This document shows, one piece after another, positions 32,273 to 45,111 of a stretch of 64,000 bases of DNA (its first letter is position 1; every line of letters begins with the position of its first letter). Source of the stretch: Blumeriella jaapii (taxonomy: Eukaryota > Ascomycota > Leotiomycetes > Helotiales > Drepanopezizaceae); assembly GCA_009599575.1 (NCBI GenBank), contig VWND01000015.1:682001-746000 (forward strand), in the 5' to 3' direction. Below the pieces are notes generated by a model, which made no database searches, was not told the origin of the DNA, and saw only the letters and a list, made by a program, of their open reading frames with translations. A program made the position numbers and the translations under genes.

Positions 32273-33868
32273 TGCTGTAGAGGCGGGTTGAAGAAGGGAG
32301 TCGTCGGTCGAAAGGTTCGTTGCGTTCTTTCGGCTCGACGCCGAGGACACTTTTTCTAGATCCCGGCGGGGTGGTTATGGTTTGTGTGTCTTGAGACAAG
32401 CCTTGCAGATAGACGGGGGAGGACGACGACTCTTATAGGGTGAGGTGAGATGTGAGGCCGGACCGGACAGCTAAGAAGTAGCTGTATGCATGTGCAGTTG
32501 AGGTACTGTACAGCACAAAACTGTAGGAGGTAGTGATGTCTTGGGGTTGTGGTGGGGTAAAGGAGGGTGTGTCAGTGGGTGGGTGATGTGGCGGTGGAAG
32601 TGAGTGGTGGTGGCCGGCCGGTCGGGGGCTAACCAAGCGCGTGCTCCTAAGTACCTCCTTGCTAGGTAGTACCCTTAGTCGATATCGAGTCAATCAGCCA
32701 CGGTGGAGATGAGTGTGACGCTGAGTCGGTGTGAGCGAGTGAAGTGAGGGAAGTGAGGAAGTGAGGAAGTGAGGAAGTGAGGAAGTGAGGAAGTGAGGAA
32801 GTGAGGGAAGTGAGTCGTCGTCGTCGTCGTCTTTGCGTACCGAAGTACTTGTTAGTCCGGGCAGCTCCGGCGAATTTAATCTCCGCTCCGTGCCGTACTT
32901 ATTCCGGATCAAATCTGGCGAGGGCCTTGACCAGAAGTCAACTGTACATCGCATTTACAATACAGTACAGTACTGTGCTGTGCTGTGCCTTTCGACCGCG
33001 AAATCCTTCAAGTTCAACGATGTCCGAAGCAGAGCATTTCCTATCAAGTGAGCTCGCAGTCTCTCTCAGCGTTTCGCTACCCGAGTATGGTGAACCATAT
33101 ATATAGGTGGTGAATGAATAGGTGGTGAATGCCTGCCTGTACAGTATGTCTTCAAGCAGAAGATCGACGTCCCAGCTGGGCGAGGATCCACCGACCTCTA
33201 CTCATCATAGTACGGTAGATAGGTAAACAATCAAAATCTCGGTGAGCATTTCCCTTCTATCTGCAGAGGAAGAATAAAACCTAGCAATGCTTCTGTCACT
33301 TCACGGCTCAAGATAGCGCGCGCTTGATCAATCCAAGGGAAGCTGAACATTCACACTCTCTATCATCTTCCACTCTTCTTTGGTCTCGTCCTCAGTTAAG
33401 GCCCACAAGTCTGGTTTCTTCGCTCCGTCCGAATCCCTACACTCCTTGCGCGCTGAGGACTAGAGCAGCAGGCACGAGAAGCCGATGCCATACATCTCAT
33501 TGCCATCACCGGCTGGCTCGAAGCACCTAATCTTGCAACGAGCAAGAAGCCTTGATTCTACCTTCCCGCAAGCAACGCCCGAAAATCAGGTGTTGTCATC
33601 TGGAAGTGCTTACTGCTATACCAAAATGCGTGCCATGTCCAGACCTATGCCTGTGTAATAGATAGCCGAGTATTGCTACAGCAGCACCGGCTAACCAGAT
33701 CAGACCAGACCCAGCCCAGCTCCCCGGGACGCAACAGTCCATGCATACCTACACAGTACAGTACTGTACACACTCCTAACACCATGCAGCCATGCACCAT
33801 GAGATCCGTCCCCATGCGAATATTTGTACAAGCGCTTCCCACTCCCACGCACAAGATGGTCTGATCAT
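32273..33868. other. Intergenic, repeats and TACAGTAC words
   Basis: About 1.6 kb upstream of the metacaspase and downstream of the HAD/SAK gene. No gene supported. It holds an 8-bp minisatellite (32741-32814) joined to a TCG run, and GTACTGTA words near 32505, 32960, 33135 and 33750. Confidence 0.55.
32741..32832. repeat. GAAGTGAG octamer minisatellite plus TCG run
   Basis: Nine copies of an 8-bp unit GAAGTGAG, two of the joints having an extra G, followed directly by about six TCG units. Purine-rich on this strand. It lies upstream of the metacaspase start by about 470 bp. Confidence 0.9.
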
Positions 33869-35727
33869 TTAGAAGTACTGTAACTCCCCATTACCACCAC
33901 TGCTCTTGTTGCCGCCTGCCCCACTGGAGTTCTTGCCTTGCATCTGCTGCTGGTATTGTTGATATTGCTGGAACTGCTGCTGTACCAGCTGCTGGGGCGT
34001 CTGATACTGCTTTTGCAACGGCGGGAATTCCTCGTAGGAGACTGCGGCGTTGTACGCGGGCGTGTTGTTGCCAACATCGTCGAGAGACTGGTAATTCTTG
34101 TACCCACCCCCTCCTCCACGCCCCCTCCCTCTCCCACCATTTCCTCTACCCCCTCCGCTCCCGCGAGTTCCACGTTGCCCACGATGATTCCCACGACCGC
34201 CTCGCCCACCACGGAAACTCTCCTGCTGATGGTTGCCTCGGCTACCTCCAGGGGCAGAACGTCCAGGCGGACCGCCGTCTCGCATGCCCGCGTCGTCCTC
34301 GGGCCCATGCTTCCGCTTATTGTTCTTGCTGGGAAAGAGACTCTCATACTCGGTTTCTTTTTGGTCTTCCTCTTCGATGCGTAGCAAGACTTTCTCGCCC
34401 ACGGTTGTCTCGAACATGTACTGTTTCTCGGGCGGCACAGGCTGCCAGTTCTGTATCTTACCTGCGTCGATGGGACGCGCACCTTTACGGAGAGCCAGCA
34501 CGACCATGGGGACGGGGTTTTCCGTGTAGTAGGGTGAGTTTGCGGAACAGGGCGAACGGAGGCAGCCCAGATCTTGCTTTCGAAAACGGCGGTGCCAGTT
34601 ACTTCCCACATCATCTTGCTGCCCATGCCGCCGGCCTTAGCAAGAATGCTCGGCTGGCAGGGACGCGGGGTGATGAGGATGTTGTTGGCGAGGAATTTCA
34701 TCTCGGTGTCGGGCATAGTGGATGGGAACTGGGCTAGAGTAAGTAGCTTTTGCGTGTCAGTCTTGCCGATTAAATAGCCAGTGTAGTAGACGGTCTTCTT
34801 GATAACATAACGCCGGCGATTACTGTCTGGAGCAATGGACGCATTGTGATCATTGATCAAGCGTTGGACCTCCGCAGCCTCCTGGACAGGATCGAGCTGC
34901 GTAGCCCCGTCCGCGACTTGGACAACTTCAGCGATGATCGGGCCACGGGTCGGAGTACTTCAACACCGTTCTGACGCTTGTTGTATTCCGTGAAGAATTC
35001 TCTGAAGGCCTTGGTGTGCTTGGCTCGGTCTTCGTAGACTCTGATTTCTTCCGCACCCCTATATGTCTCTATCAAGGTCTCTAAAAACACCTGTTTGAAG
35101 TTCATGGTACTTGAGAATCGCTGGTTATTGGGTCCCGCAGCGGGTTTCAGTACCATGAGGTCAAAATCGAGACCTTTGCTCTTGACCATCTTCGTGAGCA
35201 GCTTCGCAAAGCCAGCTTCCGAGCGTCCAGTGAGCAGGATTGTGACGGCATCTTTTTGCTGCATGCTCAGCTGGATCAACTCGACTATCTTCTCGTTCCA
35301 CCATCCCTCCCAGGCACGCGGCTCTTCCTTTTCCACGCCGTCGCCTGTGGCAGCAAGTATCCTCGAGTCGTGCCACCACCCGCCCGCATTAAGTGTATCC
35401 TGGGACTGTAAAAAGCCGATCGAGGGTCCGTTCCATAGCTTCGGGTTTGGTAGCGGGCTGTTGAATACTGCGGCAATAACTTAGTTGGAACTCATCCAAG
35501 GCAGAGGAGGGCACACTTACGAGTATTATCATAATCATAGACGTGCAAGGCCTTGACCTTTTCCATCGCTGCGTCGCTATTAACATGCGCCCTCGCAGTC
35601 CTGTCGCATGAGTGAACATACCTGGCAGTTGTTCCTTGTCTGCGATTGACCATCGATTGAGCGCAGTCAAGGTGTACGGCGGCTGAGGGCCATTGTAGTG
35701 GCCATTGCCGTGGCCGTTGCGCGCCAT
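33869..35727 (-). CDS. HAD-like 'Swiss Army Knife' RNA repair-type protein (frame-broken)
   Basis: It belongs to the fungal HAD-superfamily group named for a predicted role in RNA repair; activity is unproven. Exons are 35727-35622, 35568-35521 and 35467-33869. The HAD motif I is HVYDYDNTLFNSPLP (Asp nucleophile pair). Then GGWWHDSRIL, WEGWWNEKIV, motif II ILLTGRSEAGFA, DFDLMVLKPAAG, IRVYEDRAKHTKAF. The middle part has VYYTGYLIG and WEVTGTAVFESK; the C-terminus has arginine-glycine-rich repeats (RGGRGGRGNHRGQRG) and a Gln-rich tail, both RNA-binding-like. Two breaks, near 34945 (VLR / TRGPIIAEVVQV) and near 34531 (VPQTH / YYTENPVPMVV), each look like one missing base; restoring length gives 585 codons. 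An upstream Met at 35784 is an alternative start. Confidence 0.85.
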
Positions 35728-38103
35728 GATCTTTTGCAACAAGGCTGCGCCTATAAGACGCGACTTGCGGAAGAATCCCGACACCTTGAAGGGGGCGCAA
35801 AGAGATTGCGACGATGCTTACGCTGTTTCGAGTTTGGCAAATGGGGGGGGAGAGGGGAGTCTTCGAGATGATGAAGTTGTGGTATTCGAACTTCGTAGCC
35901 AGCCTCACTTCGATTTGGCAGTCGAGTTAGCGTAAAACCAAAACTCAGAGTGATGTTGACCCTCACGTCCTCACCATTTTCTACCCGGCACGTCCTGTTT
36001 GCGAGACTTCCCTTCTTTTTTTGTGTTTTTTTTTGTTTGTTTTTGGGCGGGAGGCTGCAACGGCAGAGGCAATGTAGGATCTAGATTCCGAAGCATCAGA
36101 AGCCTACTGGGGAGATGACGAAGGGCCTCAAGTTAACGGCATCATGATCAGAACGTATGGGAGGATTCTGTGTGTCACGTGTTTGACATGTGATTACGCG
36201 TTGGAAGCGTACGTCCGCCGGCGTCCATCCATCATCGTCTTGAATCAACACCATCGATCAAGACTAGTCTTTCTACTCTACAGTAAACATCACCCTGTGA
36301 TACCAATCAGATTGCAGTATGCATGCACCTTGAAATCCCCTCACACACGAACGCTCTTGTGCTGCTCTCAACACGGAGCTGCGGAGATGTCGAGCATCCT
36401 CTCTTGCTTGACCTTTGAAGTTGTTAGGAATTTCAAGTACAGGCTCGCTATCGCTTGACGCGGCCAATTGAACAGTCTTTTGTCTCCGGCAATCGTGCGT
36501 CGAGAGACCGGTAGATACCGCACAGTATTTCCTATTCCAGTGGTTTGAGATACGGAGGCGGAGCTCTTGATGATTATTGGAATGACGAAGATCACCACAA
36601 GGATAAGTAGTGTTTGCGATTGCGGAGCACCACGAGGAAGCCCAAGCGCCTCTTCACAATTTGTCACTTTTCCCCCATGCTTGCTCCAATAGTGGCCTTC
36701 TTGCCCTTCAACGTACTGTACACATATGATGGATGTACTGCGGTACTACATCGTATCGTATAGTACTGTACTGTGCGACGGGATAGCTACAGTACTGCGC
36801 ATACAGTACTGTGACTTTTCCTATTGGATTGCCCGTCTCGGCTTCAAGAATGCATTGGTGGGTCTGGCTCGGGTCCTGGCAAGTGGCAAATGGTCCCCTG
36901 AAGTAAAGTAAAATTCGAAAATGAGGGGGGAGAATTCGTATTTACTGCGAGGCTCCCTGGGCACAAACTCTCCTGGGGTGCAGCACTCGGCCGCTCCAAA
37001 GTGGTTGTGATTGGCCGACGCCCGGGTTCACGATGGTGAAAGCAGCAGAGAAAGTGAAACCCGACCGCGAAAACATCGTGGCGAATGTTGATCGTAGTTC
37101 TTTTACAGATAAGCGCATCGTCTCATGTTCTAGGGCAAACCCGGTAGGTCCAACTTTTGATAGCCGTCACCCGTGAGGCGAACGAGGAGCGAAGACGCCC
37201 CAAGAATGTGAGCAGTGCGGGTTAGGGGGCCCGGCTCGGTGACGGGGTTGGATATCTGATGCCCTGTACACTGTACACTGTACATACGGAACGGACACCC
37301 GGCGCGAGATGCTCCGTGTGCAGAGGAGGTAAAGAGGGTAGAAAAGAGAAAACGAGGAAGAAGAAGTCAACTAAAAGAAGAGAAAATAAGGGGGGGGGAT
37401 ATACGGGGTGGTAAGCTGTGGCCAAGCACAACAACATCGTCATGGTCGAGAGGGGGGGTGTGGACGGTGGACGGTGGACGTTGGACGTTGGGCGGTGGGC
37501 GACTCGCTTGAGCGCAGTCCCTACCCAAACAGGTGGAATCTGTACTATGTAGGTACACAGTGTACACATAGTCGCGAGCCATTACAGACACGATTGGGGG
37601 CTACTGTACAGTACTGTATCTACTGTACATTCCGTAGAAGTTCTTTCAGCCCCATCTGCCCCGAGACTCTCTCTCTCTGCCTCTATTTTCTGATGGAAGA
37701 CTCGGTGAAGATCGGTCACTGCTGGGAAGTAAGTGCGAAATCTAGTCCAGTTCAGAGAGTGTGTGTGTGTACAGTACAGTACCGACTGTATGTATGTACT
37801 ATGTAGAGGACTTTACAGTCAGTACTGTACAGTACAGTACAGTATCTGTACGGAGTATTGTTTACTCGCACCACGTGACCGATCACGGGGGGTGTGGATC
37901 AAGCAATGCGCACCTCAACATTGTTCGACCTCGGCCCTGCACCACAACGAAAACACCACTCACTTCCTCCTCACTCTCTCTTACCCCCGGCTGCGCGCTC
38001 GCGATCGAGACCCGGCCAAAGAACCCCCCCCCCCCCCCCCCCCCCCCCCAAAATCCCCCCAACTTCCCCATCCTCTCGTCCAGGCCACACACACACGCAC
38101 ACT
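35728..38103. other. Long divergent intergenic region with palindromic words
   Basis: About 2.4 kb between the HAD/SAK gene and SKN7, transcribed apart. No gene supported. It contains a T-rich run near 36015-36043, dense GTACTGTAC/TACAGTAC words near 36713-36812, 37263-37285 and 37590-37860, and a 26-C homopolymer just before SKN7. SKN7 promoter elements must lie at the right end. Confidence 0.55.
38024..38049. repeat. Poly-C homopolymer (26 C)
   Basis: An uninterrupted run of 26 cytosines, followed by AAAATCCCCCC, 55 bp before the SKN7 start codon and therefore probably in its 5' leader or core promoter. Such runs are prone to length error in sequencing. Confidence 0.9.
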
Positions 38104-40396
38104 ATGGACAAAGGCGGTGGTGATGGGCCCGCTGCCTCCAACAACTCTAGCGACTTTGTAGGTATCTTCCGAACGGTCTAGACTCATGCGTACAATTTTG
38201 GACTAACCCTGGCTCAGGTTCGCAAGTTGTACAAGTCAGTACTTCTATCTCCTCTCTACTCACCCAGCCTCCCAGCCTCCCAGCCTCGCGAGCGGTAATG
38301 ATGACCGCCAGGTCGCTGACGTATCGCAATGCAGAATGCTCGAGGATCCGTCCCACGACAAGATTGTGCGCTGGGGAGAAGGCGGCGACAGCTTCGTAGT
38401 GCTCGAGGTACGCGACCGGTTGGTTGGCTGTCTCCATCTTTGCACCACTAATGTCGGCAGAACGAGAGATTCACGAAGCAGATCCTCCCCAAGCACTTCA
38501 AGCACAGCAACTTCGCCTCCTTTGTGCGCCAGCTGAATAAGTACGACTTTCACAAAGTCCGACAGAACAATGAAGACAGTACACCGTCACCCTACGGGCC
38601 AAACGTGAGTCGCCCCAGGCTGCGTCTTTCTTCCGCTGCTAACCACTACCCTTCCCCAGGCCTGGGAATTCAAGCATCCCGAATTTCAGGCGAACAAGAA
38701 GGACTCGCTGGACAATATCAGGCGCAAGGCGCCAGCACCGCGCAAGGCGGCGCAGAGCTCGGAGGAGTTGAGCGGATACCCATCGCAACAAATCGATCTC
38801 GTCAATAGCCAATTGGTGGCAACTCAACAACAACTCCACCACCTTTCGGAGAAGTATCAGGATCTTGCTCAAGGCCATGTTGCCTTGCTGCAGCAGGTTG
38901 TCTATCTACAGAAGTTTGTCAAGAATCACGATAGCGTGATGCATCGGGTCATGGGCTTTTTGCATAGCGTGGATGCGACTCAGCGGCGGAACAGTCGCAT
39001 AGGAGCGGGCAAATTCGAAGACCCGGGGATGGGGGGGAACGGCTTGCCTCATGACGGCATTGCCGACGATCATCCAGCGTCGCCTTTACAGCAAGCTTCG
39101 GAACTACTCGAACAATTTCCCGCCGAGAGTCTTCCCGATAAGCACCTGGAGCAGATGAGCCATGATTTCCACCTCCGAAATGATGACTCCGCAACTCCGA
39201 ATGACCAGGGGGCTTCCATGGCCCCCCAAGCCGAAAACACGAGCACCAACATCAGTTATCCGGTAGGCAATGACTTGGAGAACATGGTCTATCCTGTAGG
39301 GCAGACGAATGGCATCGATCCCATCAACAGCGAGCACATCAACAACATCCCATACTCCTTACCTGCCAACGTGATGGCCGTTACCCCCGTGCCGGAGATG
39401 CTACCCGAGGGAAGCGGTGATCTTGGCCGGAAAAGGAGCGCGGCGGATACTGTCTGGGGAATGCAGAAGCCTCGCATTCTACTGGTTGAAGATGACAAAG
39501 TCTGCGCGCGGATAGGTTCGAAATTCTTGCAGGCATTTGAATGCGGCGTCGAGACAGCTGTGAGTGCTATCAGGCCGGTATCGCATCGCTCGTGCTAACG
39601 TTGTGCAGTGTGATGGAATGGAAGCCGTCAACAAGATCAACCACGGCACGACGCAATTTGATCTCATTCTCATGGACATCATCATGCCTCAACTAGATGG
39701 TGTTTCTGCAACAGTCTGTATAAGAGAGTTTAGACCGCATCTGCCCATTATTGCCATGACGTCCAACATAAGGGCGGACGACATTGACATGTACTTCCGC
39801 TACGGTAAGGACCACTACTTGTTTCCATGATCTGATAGGGACTAACATGACGTGACTTAGGTATGAACGATGTATTACCAAAGCCATTTACCAAAGAGGG
39901 CATGTTGAGAGCCCTGGAAAAGCACCTACCGAACTTCAAGAAGGATGCACAGTTTCCTCCAAATGGAGGGCCTCAGGTGGCACATTCCGGTTTCGTAACA
40001 CCTAGCCCTGGACAGGCGCCGCTGGGTCTGACCATGGCACCGCTGTCGGCAACACAGTCTCTGAAGGAGGAAGCCTCTCCTGGCAAATCACCCATCACGG
40101 TGCAATCCTGGCAATCGCCAAACCAGCTCCCCGGACCGTCACCCATAGGAAGCACTCCTGGTGGCTACATGCAACCCATGGGAGACAACCGACAGTACAA
40201 CATGACGCCTACCCATTCTCATCCGCAAAACAGCTTTCCCCCGCCTCCGAACACGGCAATGGGGCACCCGCAGGGACCTCCTCGACCTGGCGTACATCGA
40301 CGGGCCATGCCTGACATGACTGGTCCGGGTTCCGAAGAACATGCAGAAAAGAGGCAGAGGCTCTACCCTGCTGGCCCAGGAGGGTTCCCGCAATAA
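38104..40396 (+). CDS. SKN7: Stress response regulator / transcription factor Skn7
   Basis: A nuclear transcription factor for oxidative and osmotic stress that is also the receiver of a two-component phosphorelay (Sln1-Ypd1 type). Seven exons (38104-38157, 38218-38234, 38335-38407, 38461-38604, 38660-39559, 39609-39804, 39861-40396) give 639 aa. The HSF-type DNA-binding domain (about 18-110) has [53 protein letters not shown] coiled coil follows ([20 protein letters not shown]). The receiver domain (about 365-480) has [12 protein letters not shown], the phospho-acceptor Asp419 in [17 protein letters not shown] and [10 protein letters not shown]. The tail is Pro/Gln-rich. Exon 2 is only 17 nt and lies inside the DNA-binding domain. 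Complete. Confidence 0.96.
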
Positions 40397-41193
40397 CCAG
40401 CAGGGAAAGAACCTTCACATTTGAGACCGAGCAGCCTTCGCGGTGTCCCGCACAAGGCTATTGTGTATCTATAATCATTAGCGTTTCCTGTGGTTGGAAA
40501 GGTGTCTGGGTTTTGCGTTGTGGGGGCCGGCATCGTGGCGTTGTGGAAGGCTCTCATGCCTGTGTTCTACGAGCTGTGTACTCGTCGGCGTTTGGGACTC
40601 AGGGGCGAGTCAATCTCACCGGGTAAATAGCGCGAGAACAATGCCTGTTGCAAAGATAAAGCGATAGAACTGCTCGCAAGGAACGGCATAGATTGCCGGA
40701 TGGATGCCAAATCAAAATGTTCACATGTTCTATGTTTTGACCACCGATGGTTGGTTGCAAGTCAGGCTCTTGACTTGTCGTCGTGATAAGCTACCACCTA
40801 CAAACCTGCCCAACGGGACATGGGCCACGGATGGTTTTGAGGTTCTAGACCAGTGAGCGAGAGGACATTCGAGATATCCAAGTCGTTTGTGCGGCGAGCG
40901 ATCGTCGCCTGTCAGGCTGCCGGGCTGCTGCTGTCAGGCTGTCAGGCTCGAAGGGCTTCAGCCTGGTGCGGGGAGGACGGAGAAATCCTAGCCGCCAATT
41001 TTGGTTTTGGCTCCGGGCTCCAACCAGCTTGCTCTGACTCCACGCACCCTCGAACTCACGTTGTTCGCAATCACCACTCTCGCCCCCCCCCAATTTTTTC
41101 CTGGGGACATCACGATACGAAGTCGACTACTGAAGAACTGGTATCGAGGAGCCTGGCACGAGAGCGAGAGGAAAGAGCCGAGATCTTGCGAGG
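40397..41193. other. Intergenic / GCD6 promoter
   Basis: 797 bp between two plus-strand genes: SKN7 3' UTR and the GCD6 promoter and leader. A short CTGTCAGGCTG direct repeat lies near 40911-40947. No other feature. Confidence 0.5.
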
Positions 41194-43571
41194 ATGGTGC
41201 AGGCGCAAAAGTCCGCGAAGGGCAGCGCGGGCGCGGGGAGAGCTGCGCATTCAAAGGGCGGAGGAGGTGTTGGTTCGGGGAAGAAAACCGCCGCAGGGGG
41301 CAAGAAGGTCGACGATGAGAGGGATGAGACGCTGCAGGCGGTGGTATGCTGCTCTCCCATCCAGTGCGAAGCTTGATGGGGGTGGATGGGAAGGCTGATA
41401 CTGTGATGTGTAGGTCCTGGCGGATTCCTTCGAGACGCGCTTTAGTCCTTTTACTTTGGAGACGCCGAGAGTAAGTTGGTTTCTGATAGCAGATGGCGTT
41501 ACTTTTTGCGTCCGACGAGTCAAAGCTGACGGGTTATGGCCAGTGTCTGCTGCCGCTCGCAAACACACCGCTTGTGGAATACACGCTCGAGTTCCTGGCC
41601 ATGTCTGGCGTGGCAGAGGTATACATCTACTGCGGAGCGCATACCGCAGTAGTAGAAGGATATCTCCAAACTTCGAGATGGCACCCCGATGTCCCCACAT
41701 CCCCTTTTGCCAAACTCGAGATTGTCAAGACGACTGCTCGATCTGTGGGAGATGCTATGCGAGACCTCGATTCTCGGGATCTCATCACAGGCGATTTCTT
41801 GCTTGTACATGGAGACTTGGTGTCCAATCTGCCGATCGATGCTGCGCTGGCTGCTCACAGAGCACGGAGACTGGCAGACAAGAACGCGATCATGACACTG
41901 GTGTTGCGGGCTGGAGGCCTGGGCACCCATAGGACGAAGAGCAAGGGCATTACGCCCGTCTTTGTGGTAGACCCTACGAAGAGCAGGTGCTTACACTACG
42001 AGGAGATGAACCCATTGCAAGCGAATCGATACGTCAACCTGGACCCTGAACTGCTATCTGACCATACGGAGCTGGAGATTCGGACTGATCTAATCGATTG
42101 CGGTATTGATATCTGCACACCGGATGTGTTGGCTCTGTGGGCAGAGTCGTTCGATTATGAGATCCCGAGACGGCATTTCTTGCACGGTGTGTTGAAGGAT
42201 TACGAGTTAAATGGCAAGACCATACATACAGAGATCGTGGATGATCATTACGCGGCAAGAGTGTTCAACTTGCAGTCGTATGAAGCGGTTAGCAAGGATG
42301 TGCTTGGCAGATGGACATATCCTCTTGTGCCGGACAGCAATTTACTGGCTGGGCAGAGCTACAATTCTGATCGTGGGGGCCTTTGTAAGGAAAATGGTGT
42401 TATTCTTGCACGGACATGCAAGGCAGGAAAGAGGACCGTACTTGGCAAGGACACGAGCATTGGTGACAGAAGCGTAATTTCGAACAGCATTATCGGGAGG
42501 AGATGCAGAATTGGCAAGGACGTCACGATTCAGAACGCGTTCATCTGGGACGATGTGGCTATCGGTGATGGTTCGATTGTCGACAGAGCCATCATAGCCG
42601 ACGAAGTTGTTGTCGGCAAGAACTGCAGGATTCGACCTGGCGCTCTCCTCTCCTATCGTGTCCAGATAGCGGACAAGAAGGAAATAAAAGAAGCATCGCG
42701 CATCACCCGCGTCAAGGGGAGACAAGACGACTACTCTTCAGACTCGGACCAGTCATCAGCAGCGATCGAACATAGCGATCCTTCCATAGTAGGCGAAGGC
42801 GGCTCTGGGTATCTATTCGAGGACTCGGACGAAGACGAAGACGAAGCATCCATCTTCCACAACAACCTCATCTACAGCACCTCCCACCTCAACATCTCCT
42901 CGGAATCCATCTCCACCATCTCATCCGAACTCTCCAACGCCCGCCTCGACGAAGGCCGATCCCGTCACTCCTCGTTCGCAGGCAGCATCTCGGAGGACGG
43001 GGAGCCCGGCTCCTCCTCGAATGAGAACTTCCACCACGATGCTGTTGCGGGCTTACTGGATGCCCTGAAAGAGGGTGGGAACTTTGGGGCTGCGCGGCTG
43101 GAGTTCATGGGCCTGCGGCTCGGCAACGACGCCACGGATCACCAGGTGCGGCGCGCCATCGCAGTCGCCTTCATGAAACTCATCACGCAGCTCATGGAGT
43201 CTACCAAGATGGAGGCCTCGAAAGCCGCCAGCGTCGCCTTCTCCTGCCCGGGCGCCGAGAGCTTCTTGAGGGAGGTAGCGGTCGGTACTGACAAGCGAGC
43301 CGCGGACCAGGTCGACTTCATCGGGTGTCTGCAGAAGGACCTGGTGCACCGGAGCAACGGGGCGGTGATCATGGCCGTGGTGAGCCAGAAGCTGTACCAG
43401 CTGGAGGTGCTGGAGGAGGAGGCCTTCCTGGCGTGGTGGGACGAGAGCGAGGCGCTGGGGGATAGCGAGGATGCCGAGATGAAGAGGGTGAGGGAGAAGA
43501 TGGGCGTGTTTGTGGAGTGGTTGAGGGAGGCGGAGAGTGAGGAGGACAGTAGCGAGGAGGAGAGTGAGTAG
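41194..43571 (+). CDS. GCD6: Translation initiation factor eIF2B epsilon subunit
   Basis: The catalytic subunit of the eIF2B guanine nucleotide exchange factor, which recharges eIF2 with GTP and is the target of general amino-acid control. Three exons (41194-41343, 41414-41470, 41544-43571) give 744 aa. A basic Gly/Lys-rich N-terminus precedes the nucleotidyltransferase-like domain (VVLADSFETRFSPFTLETPR, LLPLANTPLVEYTLEFLAMS, FLLVHGDLVSN). Left-handed beta-helix hexapeptides follow (VLGKDTSIGDRSVISNSIIG, IGKDVTIQNAFIWDDVAIGD). An acidic linker (FEDSDEDEDEASIF) leads to the C-terminal W2/HEAT domain, the exchange centre, with aromatic/acidic boxes (EEEAFLAWWDESEALG) and a terminal EEDSSEEESE. 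Complete. Confidence 0.96.
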
Positions 43572-45111
43572 ACAGACGTATGCATGTGTGCATCGATTGA
43601 ATGAAGAAAGACAATCATCATGCATGGTCTCAAGAGGTTCTTAAGGGCTGGGGCTTGTATGCTATTCGCTTTATGATTCACACGAGGTGAGGGCAGTCGT
43701 CGCCTATCGTACAACACAACACAGCACAACAATCCCACCCTCTCCCGAGCCCCTACCCATCACATACGGTCGACCGAGCAAGCTTTGCAAAAAGGAAACA
43801 CACCTCAACCATTCAAGAGTAGAGATGATTCCGCATCTTCACTCACTACATCTTTCTAGATCCCCCGCCAAGTGCTAGCGAGCACTTACGTGTATGCATG
43901 TATGTAGAGCACGGTACCAAGCCCCCACTTCCGGTCGTCTCGTATCGTCTCGTAACGTATCTTTCTCCATGTGTAACCAGCTACACTACACTACACTACA
44001 GTAGTACATTTCTTACAGTACAGTACAGTACAGTACATGACAGTGGTTAGCTGTGGCAGGGCGCTTCAGTTCTGCTCCCCGGTTTCTTGTGCTCGAATCC
44101 CAGCGGCCTGGCCTAAGTTACTACACAAGGAGAGTAGGGCTGTACTGTATTGTACTTCACTGTAAAGCAGAGTGAAATAAACGATAGACTCGCTCGGCCT
44201 CTCTCCCTCTCGCGGGAATATCCGTCCATCTACATACTATGACAGAAGATGTACGGAACAAAGAGAGGAGAAAATATATGTCTTCCTGCATGTTTGGTTC
44301 TATTCTATTCCGAGTCAGCACTTACTTACTAGTATTCTTGCGGGGAAGGGGCTGATAGTGAGATGGCATGGGTAGAGGAAGTCAGTAAGTAGTTACCCAC
44401 AGTACCTACATACCTACTGTACTGTACTGTAGGATGTTGAGGGGCCAACGGGGCTAACTAGCTCTTTGGGGAAGAAAGACCTTTGCTATAGGTCAACATG
44501 TTCTGTCCTTTTCTGCTTCTTTGAGTGTTCTTAATAGGCAGAGAGGGATGGACCATCGACAAGACGGGATTTCTGAGCTTGGTATTGGTTTGTGCTATTT
44601 TTCCCGTGTTGGGGCGAGTTTTCTGTGCCCGTGTAGTGTTCGTTTACCTACGATAGAAGATCAAGTAAGCGTCTTTGGTCTTTGGAAATGTTGGGCTACT
44701 TATGTAGTTGCCGCAAGTATGAGCTCCGAGTATGTTGATACTTAAAACTTGGAAACGCATGGGCGAAATCTATCCGTGTATGTATGTGTTCAAGTCAGGT
44801 CTGCTTTTTGTGGACAGCTCGTTCTCTGCTTCGGGTGAAAGCAGTGCTCTCGGGATCAAATTTCACTGTGTTCCAAAGGTGAATGTATGTATGTATGATT
44901 GTGCTTGCAGCGAAGAGAAACAAAACCAGAGAGCGCAATGCAAAAGGTCCGTGTTGTATTCGAAGTCAAGACCTTCAGAATGAGTGCAAATTAACTATGC
45001 CAGAGAATGCGCGAGCCGTCGAAAACTCTAGTCACATCTCTCATCAATGCTCGACTACTCGACGCCTCCCACCCACCCACTATACATCCTCAACTCCGAA
45101 TCGTAGACACT
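43572..45111. other. Convergent intergenic region with palindromic words
   Basis: About 1.5 kb between the stops of GCD6 and SEC14. No gene supported. CTACA pentamers and TACAGTACAGTACAGTAC runs lie near 43980-44040, and GTACTGTACTGTAG words near 44140-44165 and 44400-44430. Confidence 0.55.

Noticed and set aside
38218..38334. Reading through the SKN7 DNA-binding region without introns
   Set aside because: The frame closes with stops. Only the spliced model gives the complete HSF domain.
44080..44110. CTCGAATCCC, resembling a tRNA T loop
   Set aside because: The stem does not pair and the upstream arms are missing.
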